Shown here: positions 22,729 through 34,774 of the stretch, piece by piece
Numbering within the stretch: the first letter of the stretch is position 1
Layout: each line of letters begins with the position of its first letter
Assembly: GCA_020543525.1 (NCBI GenBank)
Contig: JAHYIO010000006.1
Coordinates: forward strand, 1,178,001 to 1,242,000
Source of the DNA: Coriolopsis trogii
Lineage: Eukaryota; Basidiomycota; Agaricomycetes; Polyporales; Polyporaceae
Length of the DNA: 64,000 nt
Direction of reading: 5' to 3'
Notes under the pieces: model-generated
Databases searched by the model: none
Told to the model about the DNA's origin: nothing
What the model saw: only the letters and a program-made list of their open reading frames with translations
Position numbers and translations under genes: made by a program

Positions 22729-25029
22729 ATGACCTCGTCCCTCATCCCCACCGTTCTCATTCTCGGCATCTCTTACTTCGTCTGGAAGCATTTCCGCCAG
22801 CTCTTCGTCAGATCCCCCTTGGACAACATCCCGGGGCCCGAGAGGGAGAATTGGCTGACAGGTAACAATGACCGCTCTCCCTCCGAACATGCTGCTGATG
22901 CGCTAACTCAGGTAACCTGGCTGAAATCAGCAGCAACCGTGGTTGGGGTCTTCTTGACAGGCTCACGGAGTCGTATCAGAGCGTAGTAAAGCTTTATGGA
23001 GGCTTCAGCGTAAGTCATGCAGGACTTGTCTCTCATTTGAGACGTTGCTCACGTCGTTTCCAGCACCGTGCTCTGTGGGTATATGACCCGCTAGCCTTAC
23101 ACCATATCCTCTTGAAGGATCAACTCGTCTTTGAGGAGGGCCAGTGGTTCATTCGGTAAGGCGCCTCACGCTGTACGACATGCAATGTCTGACGCTTGTT
23201 ACAGGTCGAACAGGCTGACCTTCGGCATGGGCTTGCTCAGCACCCTGGGCGAGCACCACAGGAAGCAGCGGAAGCAGCTCAACCCGGTCTTCTCGATAGC
23301 TCACATGCGTCGGATGATTCCCATCTTTAATGAGATTGGACACAAAGTGCGCACCCAAATTCAATGCTCAGTTCGACTGCGGATGCTGACCCGCTCCATG
23401 TAGCTCGATCAAGCTATCTACAACATCGTCGCTCATTCATCGAGCGGGACGGTCGAGATTGACATGCTCGAGTGGATGGGGCGCACTGCTCTCGAACTCA
23501 TTGGTCAAAGTGGCCTCGGCTACTCCTTCGACCCGTTGGTGAGCGAATCTGCAGATGAATTCGCCACGGCCATAAAGAACCTTCAGTACGTTCCCTGCTG
23601 ACTTGTCATCAATGCGCGCAAGCTCACGAAGTCATATCTTAGGCCATCTGTAGGGAGGTTGAACGTCCCTCGCCGGTTTCTCCCGTATCTCCCCGAGAAG
23701 TTCATGGCTCTCCAAGGTGCTATATTCAAGATGATCCCAAATGACAACGTTCAGAAACTCAGGAAAGTCGTGGACGAGCTGACGCGAGGAGCAAAGACAA
23801 TCTATGAGGAAAAGAAGCGCGCATTGGAAAAGGGAGACGATGAGCTTGCCAAGCAGGTCGGCGAGGGCAAAGACCTCATCAGCATCTTGAGTGAGTCGCG
23901 ACCCACAGTCATGCGTCCGTGCCTCTGACAACCCTCTGTAGTGCGGGAGAACATGAAGGCATCCGCCGAGGACAAGATGTCGGATGAGGAACTTCTCGGG
24001 CACATGGCGTGAGTACTCGGACCTTGGCACGAGCCCGTCAGTCCTCGTTCTAAGTGCGAGTCTGCAGGACTTTTATCTTCGCAGCAATGGATACTACCTC
24101 GACTGCGTTGTCCCGCACACTAGAGATGCTGGCGCACCACCCCGAAGTCCAGAATAAGGTACGGCAAGAGATGCTGGAAGCCCGCAACGGAGATGATCTG
24201 GATTACGACACCCTCGTCTCCCTTCCCTATCTCGATGCTGTATGCCGTGAGACGTTGCGATTGTACGTTCAATCGCCGCGCTCCATCGAATGCTTTTCAT
24301 ATCTTCCTCGCAGGTTCCCTCCTGTCTCCTTTGTGACCAGGGAGTGAGTCCCCACGAATACTCGATATATGTCAGTCACGTATTGACGATCCGTTGTAGG
24401 GCTCGTCAAGACATCGTCGTCCCGCTCTCAGAACCCATCAAGGGTGTCGATGGCAAGATGATGAACGAGATCTTCGTTCCAAAGGACACGCTCGTTTACG
24501 TCGGTATCTACTCCTCCAATCGCAGCAAGGTCATTTGGGGCGAGGACGCGCTGGAGTGGAAGCCGGAACGCTGGTTGTCGCCTCTTCCTAGCAGTGTCAC
24601 GGATGCGAAGATTCCGGGAGTCTACTCGAACCTGTAGGTCATATGTTGTGTACGGGTAGGACGAGAGGTGACTCATCGCATCGTTCCGCAGGATGACCTT
24701 TATAGGAGGCGGTCGCGCATGCATGTGAGCATTTGCCTTGACCGACGAACCGTTCTACTGCTGACCTGCATTGACAGCGGCTTCAAGTTCTCCCAACTAG
24801 AGATGAGTAAGTGTCTGTTGTCCATGCCTGACGTGAACCGTAGCTGACTCATCGTACGCCACTTGCAGAAGTTGTCCTGGTGGATCTTATCAGCAGATTC
24901 ATCTTCGCGCCACCGAAGAAGGAGGTCGTGTGGAACCTCTCTGGTGTTCAATATCCTACAATGGGTTATGATGACCCGAAGCCGACCATGCCGCTTACAG
25001 TCAGCCTCTACACGCCGACCTCCCTGTAA
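22729..25029 (+). CDS. cytochrome P450 monooxygenase, copy 2 (CYP5150-like)
   Basis: Same family and nearly the same exon plan as copy 1, but without the intron between the STLG and EHHRKQRK blocks (exon near 23209-23346 is continuous), so thirteen exons. Order: membrane helix in the first 25 residues; SPLDNIPGP hinge; [40 protein letters not shown]-helix [44 protein letters not shown] heme loop. The C-terminus ends in [11 protein letters not shown]. It is more divergent from the other copies: GGFS instead of GPLG after the second exon, and ALWVYDP instead of MLYVFDP. No interruptions were seen. No clear ATATAAG box was found upstream, unlike the other copies. Confidence 0.93.
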
Positions 25030-26305
25030 GGCGGATGGCGTTTTATGATCTTAGCTCTTGTTGTCCCGGTTCTTCTCTCCTGTTGTTGTGCCGTTCAACC
25101 GCTGCTACTACACTCATACGCATCTATGCATAGTGACCCACCCCTCGAAGGGAAATAGTGTGCCCCCTACTTGGCGGGCAGTTCAGCCCCGGTGGTGAAC
25201 ATCGTCTTGAGACTTTCAATTTCCCATATACATAATCTTGCATTCCCACTTAGCATCTCCAATAAATTAGCATCCTTTTAGTCTCTCAAGTTCCTTTGTC
25301 GTGCCTGGCGCGGCGTCAGCTGGTATCTGCAAACTTCCCAATATGTCAGCGCGCTTAGTGCACATCGCATCGCTGCCAGATATCGTCATGATTTTGACGT
25401 TTCCGCCCATGTACACTTGCTCTGCAGTTGTTTTCGTTGTCTCTGGCTGCAATTCACGCATATATGTTCAACATTCTGCCTCATCGGTATTGCAAGCAAC
25501 GCATCCCTGTCATGGAAAGAGGGTGCCACGTGGGTCTAGATGAATGTTGGCCAGAAGGCAGGCATAGAACACAGTTCGTCGTGCGTGCAGTTAGCCTCCC
25601 GATATCAATACACTCTTTCCGTCCAAATCCGCGAGTGTTTATGTGAGTCGCCTCGTTGCGTGCATCACGTTGTGTTACTCGTCTCTCACATCATGCACCC
25701 GGTCTGGGTCACCAAGGCTGCGAATCGGTCGTTCGTCGACCTACCTAGTATCAGTATCATGGACACTTCTCGCATGACTATTCGAGCCACTCCACACTCC
25801 TAACTTGAGGCGTGCATATACACGCAGGCAGATTCCTGGATGCTGGGATGTTGTCAAGGTTAAATCATGCGCTCGTGATCATGAACGTATCTCACCTCCT
25901 TCTACGGTCGAAGTGCCACAGGTCATCGCTTTCGTTTCCTCGGACTGGTAAATGCATCACAGGTGTACACTGGGAACTGGCCAACGATATGACTGCCATG
26001 CTCAGTGAGCTCATTTTCAGCTTCGGCGGCGACCGCTCGAGCTTACAGTGGGTCTACGACCATCATCATCATCGCTCAGGCTGTACAGATAATCACCAAA
26101 GCTGCTCACTTCTTTGTTATCAGGCAGCGATCGAGCCGCATGAGGGGTGTCTCTCCAGGGAAAGCACGCCTACAAAGCAGCGCTTGCGGTATATGCGCGA
26201 GACGCCTCCCTCTAGAGGCACCTAAAGGCACGGTGCGCCTCGCTCACTCGCTCGGTACAAATGTCGCGGGCATGAGAGATGTATCGATGCATCAGCCTTT
26301 CAGCA
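25030..26305. other. intergenic, no gene recognised
   Basis: 1.3 kb between P450 copy 2 and the pepsin-like gene. Short frames without family resemblance; no terminal repeats or RNA gene noticed. Confidence 0.4.
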
Positions 26306-28338
26306 ATGGTCTCTCCAGCTCTCGCGTTTCTTACCCTCGCCCTTACAGCGTCGCTCCAAGTCCTGGCGTCTCCCTACCACCATGCTTGGCCTGCTGAAGC
26401 AAAGAGCGGGGTCGTTGTCCCCCTCGCGCGACGCGTCATGCTTGAACGCAGGGACGTGCTGGGAGGTGTTGTAGGCCTTGGTGACATTGCGGATGAGTGA
26501 GTCGGTTCATGTCCAGATCAATGATACCTACGGATGCTCAATGCCGCATAGGGCGTACTTCATATGCGTTGACATAGGAAGCTCCCAGGCTCTACCCCTG
26601 AAACTCGGTATGTAGTCTATCAAAGAGAGCACGTTGACCGTTCTACTCAGCCGCTATCAGCCACCGTTGGCGCAGACTTGGTGGTAATTTCCGATACCTG
26701 CCAAACGGTCGCGTGTCGCAACTATTCTGCACCACGTTACAAGGCGGAATATTTCGACTCGTTTGGTCCCGCAGGGTCTCTGTTTCTAGGCGCCCTGGAT
26801 GGCGATGTCGATGTTCTCAACCTCACCGTGTACTACCCCTCTGGACGAGTTGGCCGTGACACCGTTGTCGTGGCGGCGTTGACTGGGAAGAACCAGACCA
26901 TCGGAGTGGCAGACAATATTGAGTCGTCGACACCCTACAGCGGTGCCGCAGGGATATTCGGGCTCGGCTTTCCTGAGATCAGGCAAGCATCCTCGTGTAA
27001 TTGGACGAAGGGGCCTACTAACATCTCATACAGTTTCAACTCGTTATATGCGATTAACTACACGGTACGCTCTTTGAGTACGAATCTATCCAACATTCAC
27101 TGATCCCTTACTTAGATCGGCGCCAATATATCCAGCGACCAACCTGCCATAAATCATTCCAGCGATCTCGGTCCTATTATCCCTCGGCTAGGATCATCTG
27201 GGGCAATCAAAGAATCGATGTTCACAGTATGTTTTGAAATGTGTGATCCTGCGTGCGAACTAATCAAGTATGCAGTTAACTCTGCAACGCGACTCTATTG
27301 ACATTTCCGGCGCCGGTGAGCTTTCTATCGGGCAGCTCCCGGATGGGATCGACAACTCGAGCGTTACCTGGGTCCCTGTTCGACTGTTCAATAAGGCCGA
27401 ATGGTACTTCCTCCTTGCGCCAACCTTCGATACGGACAGTGCCTATCCCATGTAAGGCGGTGATTCTGACGTCCTGATGCCTCTCAACTTACAGCCTTCG
27501 TTCTTTTTGTGTGGACAGGGCCTGGGAGGTAGCGATTGATGCCGTCTTCCTCAATGGCGAGAAACTTCCAACGTCAACGCAGCCGAACAGCACGGAGGTC
27601 CACGCTCTAGTCAGCGTTGTAAGTGGTATTGATAACTACACACCGCAATGATTCACACTCTGTTTCCATAGAGTGACTCAGCCATTACTGGACCACCCAA
27701 TGTCGTGAATGCTCTCTATGCAAGCTTGGCTTCCGATGTTGGTGGTTACGACGGTAATCGACCCACTATACCTTGCGGTACTGCACACAACCTCACCTTC
27801 GAGATTGGAGGCAAGATGTTTCCCGTCGACCCTCGCGACTTCATCCGCCCGGCCAAGTCTGGTGACGCAAAGTCCTGCGTCCCGAATGTCGTTGCTGCTG
27901 AACCTACGCCAGCGTACAGTTGGGTCTTGGGCACGTCCTTTATGAAGGGCAACATGATTGCGTTCTACTACGGCAACATCACGCACCCTTCGTTCGATCC
28001 TCCACGGATCGGCTTTATGTCGCGCGTTCCGCAGAATGCGAGCGCACTGCTCGAAGAGGCCGTCAGCCAAGCGCAGAGTGTTGGGGGAACATTCGAGTGT
28101 GAGTGTTCTTTTTTTACGAAGCTGGCACCTGGATTTGACCATGATGCACTATATAGCGACGACTCAGGCGGCACCTACCAGCGGTCATCTCGTCACTGGA
28201 ACAAAGACCGCCATTGCTCCTGGTCACACATCCACGTCTCCTTCCAACGACAAGCCGAATGGAGCTGACGGTCTAAGTATTATGAGCGCCTTCACGCTCA
28301 TTGCATCTGTACTTGGTAGTTTCCTTTTCGTGGTTTGA
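26306..28338 (+). CDS. GPI-anchored pepsin-family (A1) protein lacking both catalytic motifs
   Basis: Signal peptide MVSPALAFLTLALTASLQVL starts at the Met at 26306. The pepsin-fold landmarks follow: AYFICVDIGSSQALPLKL, ADLVVISDTCQTVAC, GAAGIFGLGFPEIR, SGAGELSIGQLPDGIDNSSV, TWVPVRLFNKAEW, WEVAIDAVFLNGEKLP, ITGPPNVVNALYASLASDVG, IPCGTAHNLTFEIGG and YSWVLGTSFMKGNMIAFYYG. The C-terminus is Thr/Ser-rich and ends in a hydrophobic GPI-type signal (SAFTLIASVLGSFLFVV). At the first active site the expected DTGSADL is read as ATVGADL across the intron at 26608-26660. At the second, VDTGTSL is replaced by VSVSDSA across the intron at about 27620. Fold, Cys pairs, N-glycosylation sites and splicing look maintained, so I predict a secreted, wall- or membrane-anchored pseudoprotease. 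Using a later acceptor at 26675 would delete, not restore, the first motif. Confidence 0.82.
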
Positions 28339-28949
28339 AAAGCAAGTGCGGTAGGGCCTGCTCAAGTACGCAGCTGCAACTTTGTCTTCGAGTGCATGCG
28401 TCTATGTTGATTCCCCGTTGTATCTTCTATATTTATATGAGTCGACTCCTTGTCCAGCCTTGATATTGACTTGCTGACTTGTTGAAGGGCAAATGTCGCA
28501 AACATTCCAAGTTGGGGAGATCGAATAGTCAAGTATTACTCAAGTAAGCTCAGCGCGTTTGCTTACATATACTTTCCCGGTACAGAGATACTAATTGAAA
28601 CATCCAGATTGACCTCACTCCTGCTCGCGGTTGATACACTCAGTAAGGAGCATGCGCAACGCTGCTTGTGCGTCGAGTTTCGGGGCGGGAAGCCAGAGAA
28701 TTAGTTGCTCCAGGCCCGCACAGCATTCAGTGAAGAAAGTGTGTTGCCTTCTTGAGACGATTATCAAACTCGTACACGATGTCAAGCTTGAGATAACGTT
28801 TATTGGTTGACGTTCCTGAACTTATTCGGAGACCGCATGACCTCAGGACGCTTGACGGTGAATTGCCGTACGGACAGTCGGATATAAAGTGGCGTGCTCT
28901 CCTGCCTTTCCCGCGGTCGGCGAGCTTAGACTCACTCCTTGCAGCAGCG
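28339..28949. other. intergenic with P450 copy 3 promoter
   Basis: No gene recognised. An ATATAAA box lies at 28882-28888, 68 bp before the P450 start codon. Confidence 0.5.
28882..28888 (+). promoter_or_regulatory. TATA box of P450 copy 3
   Basis: ATATAAA at 68 bp before the ATG, in the context GGATATAAAGTGG, which closely matches the box of copy 4 (GGATATAAGGTGG). Confidence 0.6.
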
Positions 28950-31323
28950 ATGATTGTGTCCATGTTACAGGGCTTCGGTATATGCTCTCTGATCTGGATC
29001 CTCTGGAAGCACTTTCGACAGGTGGTGGCGAAGTCTCCTCTTGACAACGTCCCAGGTCCACGAGCCGAGTCGTTCCTGTATGGTGCGTAGTCTCCTCCGT
29101 TCTTTAGCTCGGGTTGATAGATGGGTTGTTTCCATACAGGGAACTTGCGACAGATAACGGCACGCAATGGGTGGGATTTCATCCAGAAGCTAACGGACTC
29201 TTATCCTGGTGTAGTTAGACTGCACGGGCCGCTTGGGGTGCGTTTCTCTTCGAGGTCTCGATGTTAAGGATCAATGGACTGAAGGGGGTATAGCATCGAA
29301 TGCTGTATGTGTTCGATCCGGTGGCCATGCACAACATCATCGTCAAGGACCAGTACATCTATGAAGAGACGGCGTGGTTCATCAAGTATGCTCGTGCCCC
29401 TCAGTGTACTGCGCGAAACACGTCATTGAGCTACGGCTTTCGTAGGACAAATATGCTGCACTTTGGGCCGGGGCTGCTGTCGACTCTGGGTGAGCTTATA
29501 CTATGCCAAGTTGGTAGTCGGCGATACTGACCTGACTCGTAGGTGATCATCATCGAAAGCAACGGAAGCTCCTCAACCCTGTCTTCTCTACTGCTCACAT
29601 GCGCCAGATGGTCCCCATATTCTACGCCGTAGGCCATAAGGTAACTGTAAATCTAGGCTTACCTACGATTCACCTTTGACCGATATACATCATTCTCCCC
29701 CGCACAGCTCCAGCGAGCCATTGAGCAACGAGTTTCTCAGCATTCAGTGGCAGTAGAGATTGATATGCACATCTGGATGGGACGGACGGCGCTCGAACTC
29801 ATCGGTCAAGCAGGGCTCGGGTATTCGTTTGACCCGCTTGTCGCTGACAAGCCAGACGCCTTCGCGGACGCAATCAAGGACTTTCAGTACGCACATGTCT
29901 GCCAGTTAGGATGCCAAGCGACTTATCACCCCAACTCAGGCCGGCGTTAGCGAGCATTATGCTCCTACGCCGCATACTGCCCTACCTTCCAGATATCGGC
30001 AGTAGAGCTCTTCGCCGCAAACTCGTCGACATCTTCCCGCACAGGGGTGTGCAGCACATGAAAGCTGTTGTCGACGTTATGCACCGGCGCTCGATTGACA
30101 TATACAAGGAGAAAAAGCGTGCTCTAGAACAGGGAGATGAAGCAGTGACACGTCAAATTGGAGCAGGGAAGGACATCATGAGCATCCTGCGTGCGTATTA
30201 TAGCGGATCAATCACCGCACGTTCATGTTATAGCTGACTCTCGGCGCTGCAGTGAGGGCCAATATGGCGGCGGCGGCGGAGGACAGGTTGCCAGAAGATG
30301 AGCTTATCGGACAAATGTCGTGAGTCCACGCTACCACGTTGCTGCTGTTAGCCAATAATCGATCTCCGCCTAGGACATTCATTTTCGCGGGTATGGATAC
30401 GACGTCCAATGCGCTTGCAATGACTTTGTTGCTGTTAGCAGAACATTCAGATGTTCAAAAGAGACTGAGGGCAGAGATCCTTGCAGCCTGCAAAGACGGA
30501 GATCTCGACTACGACGAGCTCGTCTCCTTGTCATACCTCGACGCCGTATGTCGAGAGACACTTCGACTGTACGTCGCATCCGCGACTCTACGAGATTGTA
30601 AACTGACGATCCCGTGTTGCAGGCATGCGCCTCTCACCAATGCATTCAGAGAGTCAGTGCGGATTTCCTCGATCCTGCCCTCTTGCTCATGATAGACATA
30701 GGACTCGACAGGACGTTGTGCTCCCACTGTCCGAGCCTATTTGTGGCTTGGACGGGTCCATGATACATGAAATCCCAATCCAAGATGATACCACTGTAGT
30801 CGTCGGGCTCCTGTCCTCGAACAGAAACAAGGCGATTTGGGGTGAGGACGTCATGAAGTGGAAACCCGAGCGCTGGCTCTCCCCATTGCCCGAAAGTGTA
30901 ACGAGCGCCAAGATTCCAGGAGTATACGCGAACTTGTACGTGTCTCGCTCAAGTTGTACACGGGGCTGGCCATTGAACCATCTCGGCAGGATGACGTTCC
31001 TAGGCGGCGGTCGTGCTTGCATGTGCGTCTCTGCTGCTTCTGTGTTGTGAAATGCGCGTCGCTGACGTGGGCGAGAACAGTGGAATGAAGTTCTCGCAGC
31101 TCGAGATGAGTCAGTGCATCGACTTCGAATCGAATTGGCGTTATCCACTCACTTTCCCTCAGAGGTTGTCCTGTGCCTCCTCTTGGCGAAGTTCACATTC
31201 GCCCCTGCGGATAAATCCGTCGTGTGGAACCTCTCAGGCGTACGGTTCCCGTCCGTCGGCGCGGACACCAAACCCTCCATGCCCCTAATGGTGGCTTTGT
31301 ACAAAGGTTCGGACTGTACTTAG
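28950..31323 (+). CDS. cytochrome P450 monooxygenase, copy 3 (CYP5150-like)
   Basis: Full-length member of the local family with the same intron positions as copy 1. Order: membrane helix (MLQGFGICSLIWILW); [87 protein letters not shown]-helix AGMDTTSNAL, the only copy with the canonical Gly; CRETLRL; HAPLTNAFRE; WKPERW; FLGGGRACIGM heme loop. It ends in VALYKGSDCT. The Met after the heme Cys-Ile-Gly replaces the Phe of the others. Closest in sequence to copy 4, which follows directly, so the pair looks like a recent tandem duplication. The membrane topology puts the catalytic domain on the cytosolic face of the ER. Confidence 0.93.
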
Positions 31324-32315
31324 ACAAGCTCCTCTCCTATCAAGCCCATGATATCCGTAGTGAGTAGAAAGTTACATGATAACAATTCGGGCACACAACT
31401 CAAGCATCTCCTTGCACGTTCTATTGCACAGCTATAATTATGAAGCCGTCGGCATCATGATGTTTCATTATATCACAGAAGAGGTCCGCGTTCACTGTTC
31501 CGGCCTTCAACTTACAGCGCCTCGAGCTCGAGCCTATACGTTCGTATGCCAGAAATCACTCCTGGCGCCGGATCGCCCTCTCGAGTCATAGTCGGTGACT
31601 GACTATGTACCTCACGCTTGTGCTGCTCTGGTATACATTGAATCCACTCCGAAGACCCATCTTACATAGCTCTCTTGACTCAGTGACTTCGATTTCTCAC
31701 GACAGGGGTTGTTTCGCGGCGGGACCCAAATGGTCTCCAGAATAATCTGGACACCCTTTTCGTATAGGAACCGCTCCTCCTCTCGGCCGGCATGTCTGCG
31801 TTGTGTTGCGTCGGCCGAGATGGCTCATCAAGTCAAGTATCGTGAGTTCTCGTACTTTGTTTCCATGTTTGCTTGCCTTACGATGTAACACATCAGGCAC
31901 GTCACGGTCTCCACCTGGCTAGCAGCATGGCATGAACCATAAAACTCCCGTGGACAGCTTGTCTCGCCGCGGAGAGTCATTTGGGCTGTATTTAACGCCG
32001 TATGTAGCCGAATTGCAGTCCGTGTGAGTAACATAGTCCTTCGCTGTGTCACAGCTGACGACAGGATGGGTGGAATACTACTTTCGCCGAGAACATTCCC
32101 ATGCGCAATTGCCCATTCAAGGTCTTCTACTGCCTGGAAGCCGAGACCAGCCCGGGTCAAGCGGACAGTTTGTCGAGGAGGATTAGTGAACAATCTTCGA
32201 TTGGAAGCATACCATGAGACTGAGCGTTGGATATAAGGTGGGTGTGTATATCGCCACTGTCCCCCAGTCGAACGGCTCATCCCTTCTCCTTCCACCACCA
32301 GATAGTATAGCAAGG
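31324..32315. other. intergenic with P450 copy 4 promoter
   Basis: About 1 kb without a recognised gene. ATATAAG lies at 32231-32237, 85 bp before the next start codon. Confidence 0.5.
32231..32237 (+). promoter_or_regulatory. TATA box of P450 copy 4
   Basis: ATATAAG in context GGATATAAGGTGG, 85 bp before the ATG; nearly identical to the box of copy 3. Confidence 0.6.
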
Positions 32316-34774
32316 ATGCTTGTCTCGCTGCTTCAAGGGCTTGTGATATGCTCTGTGTCTTGGTTTCTCTGGAAATACTTCCGGCAGATTGTCGTAAAGT
32401 CGCCACTCGACAATATCCCCGGCCCCCCGGCTGAGTCGTTCCTGTACGGTAAGCAACCACACACCCGCCCGGGTTTACGTCACATGTGACGCTTCCTTGC
32501 TCCAGGCAACCTGCGACAGATACTGGACAGGAATGGCTGGGGCTTCATTCAGAAACTCACGGATGCATACCCCGGAATAGTGAAGTTGTATGGACCCCTC
32601 GGTGTACGTCGCCTCAGGATGTTCATGCCATAGCAGTGATGGATTTCACTCATGCCGACATTTTCCAGCACCGTATGCTGTATGTTTTCGATCCGACGGC
32701 AATGCATAACATCATCGTCAAGGACCAGTATATATTCGAGGAAACCGCGTGGTTCATCAAGTACGTTTACTATTGGTATTTTGGGAATGGACTCGGTAAA
32801 CCTGAACCTCGCGGGTGCAAATAGGTCTAACAGGTTGCACTTCGGTCCCGGTCTGTTGGGCACGCTGGGTAGGTTCATGGACTGCTCAGGGTATTGCCCT
32901 CAAGTGGATTAATGCAGCACACAGGGGAACACCACCGAAAGCAGCGGAAACTCCTGAACCCTGTGTTCTCTATCGCCCACATGCGCCGGATGGTCTCCAT
33001 ATTCAACGTCGTCGGACACAGAGTGATTATCGGATCGTTAACCGACTCTTAGTATTCTTCTCCACTGACCGCCTCTTCTGTCACCAGCTCGAAGCAGCCA
33101 TCGAGAAACGCGTCAATGGAAGTTCGGAGCCGGTTGAGGTTGACATGGTCCTTTGGATGGGTCGCACTGCACTCGAGTTGATCGGTCAAGCCGGGCTCGG
33201 ATACTCCTTCGACCCGCTCACAGCAGATGTACCGGACAACTTCGCATTGGCCATTAAAGGATTCCAGTACGCTCCTTGCAATCCTTCCTCGACATCTACC
33301 CAGGCGCTCACCATTGAACGCTCACGTTCTTTGCACATGCATGCAGGCCTGCCATTCTCGAAGTAACCATGCTTCGACGCATCCTACCGTATCTCCCGGA
33401 CATTGGTACGGCCGCGTTGCGGCGCAAGATAGTCGAGCTCTTCCCGCACAAGGGAGTTCAGAAATTGAGGCATGTGGTGGATGTCATGCACCGCCGCTCC
33501 ATCGAGATCTACGAGGAGAAGAAACGTGCGCTGGCCGAGGGGGACGAAGCTGTCACTCACCAAATTGGAGAAGGGAAGGATATCATGAGCATACTCCGTA
33601 CGTATGCCCTTGCACTTCAGCACGAACCAAACGCGCTCTGACACGCGGCTCCGGACGCCTTCACTCTCAGTCAGAGCCAACATGACCGCCTCGGAGGAAG
33701 ATAGGTTGCCAGAAGAAGAGCTTATTGGACAAATGTCGTATGTATTTACTTCTATGTCTATCGTTAGCGCGACTATACGTGGGTGTCCCCCTTTTGCAGT
33801 ACATTCATCGTTGCGGCCATGGATACGACCTCGAACGCGCTCGCGATCACCCTTTCTTTGCTCGCTGAGCATCCAGAGGTACAGCAGAAACTGCGCGAGG
33901 AGATCCTGGAAGCCTCCAACGGCGAAGATCTTGACTACGACGCTCTGGTCTCCTTGCCCTACCTGGACGCTGTGTGTCGGGAGACGTTGCGCTTGTACGT
34001 CGCTTGAGCCTCACGTTCCAAGGATCGCACCTATAATAGTACTTCCTCATACAGGCACGCTCCTGTGACCCAGGTGTTCCGAGAGTAAGTCTTACTTCAC
34101 GTTGTACAGCATTGTGCTTCTCGCTCACGGCATAGCATATACAAAGGACCCGCCAAGATGTCGTCCTACCGCTCTCAGAGCCCATCCGGGGCCTAGACGG
34201 ATCGGAAGTGCACGAGATCCCGATACCCAAAGACACAACGATCGTCGTCGGCCTTCTCTCCTCGAACAGGAACAAGGCGATTTGGGGTGAGGACGCCATG
34301 GAATGGAAGCCCGAACGATGGCTCTCGCCGCTTCCTGAAGCGGTCACGGACTCGAAGATCCCGGGAGTGTACTCGAATCTGTAAGCCTCCAATGCTCAAG
34401 TCTGACGATCTACATTGGGGACTAACAGTCCTTTACAGCATGACGTTCCTCGGTGGCGGTCGTGCGTGCATGTATGTCGCCCATGCCTCTGAGCGCGTCC
34501 AATTTTCTTAACTGACGGCTTCATGGTCTGCAGCGGCTTCAAGTTCTCGCAACTCGAGATGAGTGAGTGCCCTCATCATTGTTGGGACTGACTTTCACTG
34601 ACCAGACATCCAGAGGTCATCCTGTGTTTACTTCTGGCAAGATTCACCATCGCTCCTTCCGACAAGCCTGTCATCTGGAATCTCGCGGGGGTGCGCTTCC
34701 CCACCGTCGGGAACGGTACCAAACCGTCGCTGCCTCTCAAGGTTGGCTTGTACAAGGGTCGGGTCTCTGCTTAG
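32316..34774 (+). CDS. cytochrome P450 monooxygenase, copy 4 (CYP5150-like)
   Basis: Full-length member, about 550 residues, with the family exon plan including the intron inside the STLG/EHHR region. Order: MLVSLLQGLVICSVSWFLW anchor; [108 protein letters not shown]-helix AAMDTTSNAL; CRETLRL; HAPVTQVFRE; WKPERW; FLGGGRACIGF. It ends in VGLYKGRVSA. High similarity to copy 3 over the signature blocks supports a tandem pair. No broken frame or missing key residue was seen. Substrate unknown. Confidence 0.93.

Noticed and set aside
8066..34774. A secondary-metabolite biosynthetic cluster on the left half
   Set aside because: Several P450s are present, but no synthase, transporter or pathway regulator accompanies them; intervening genes are housekeeping or unrelated.
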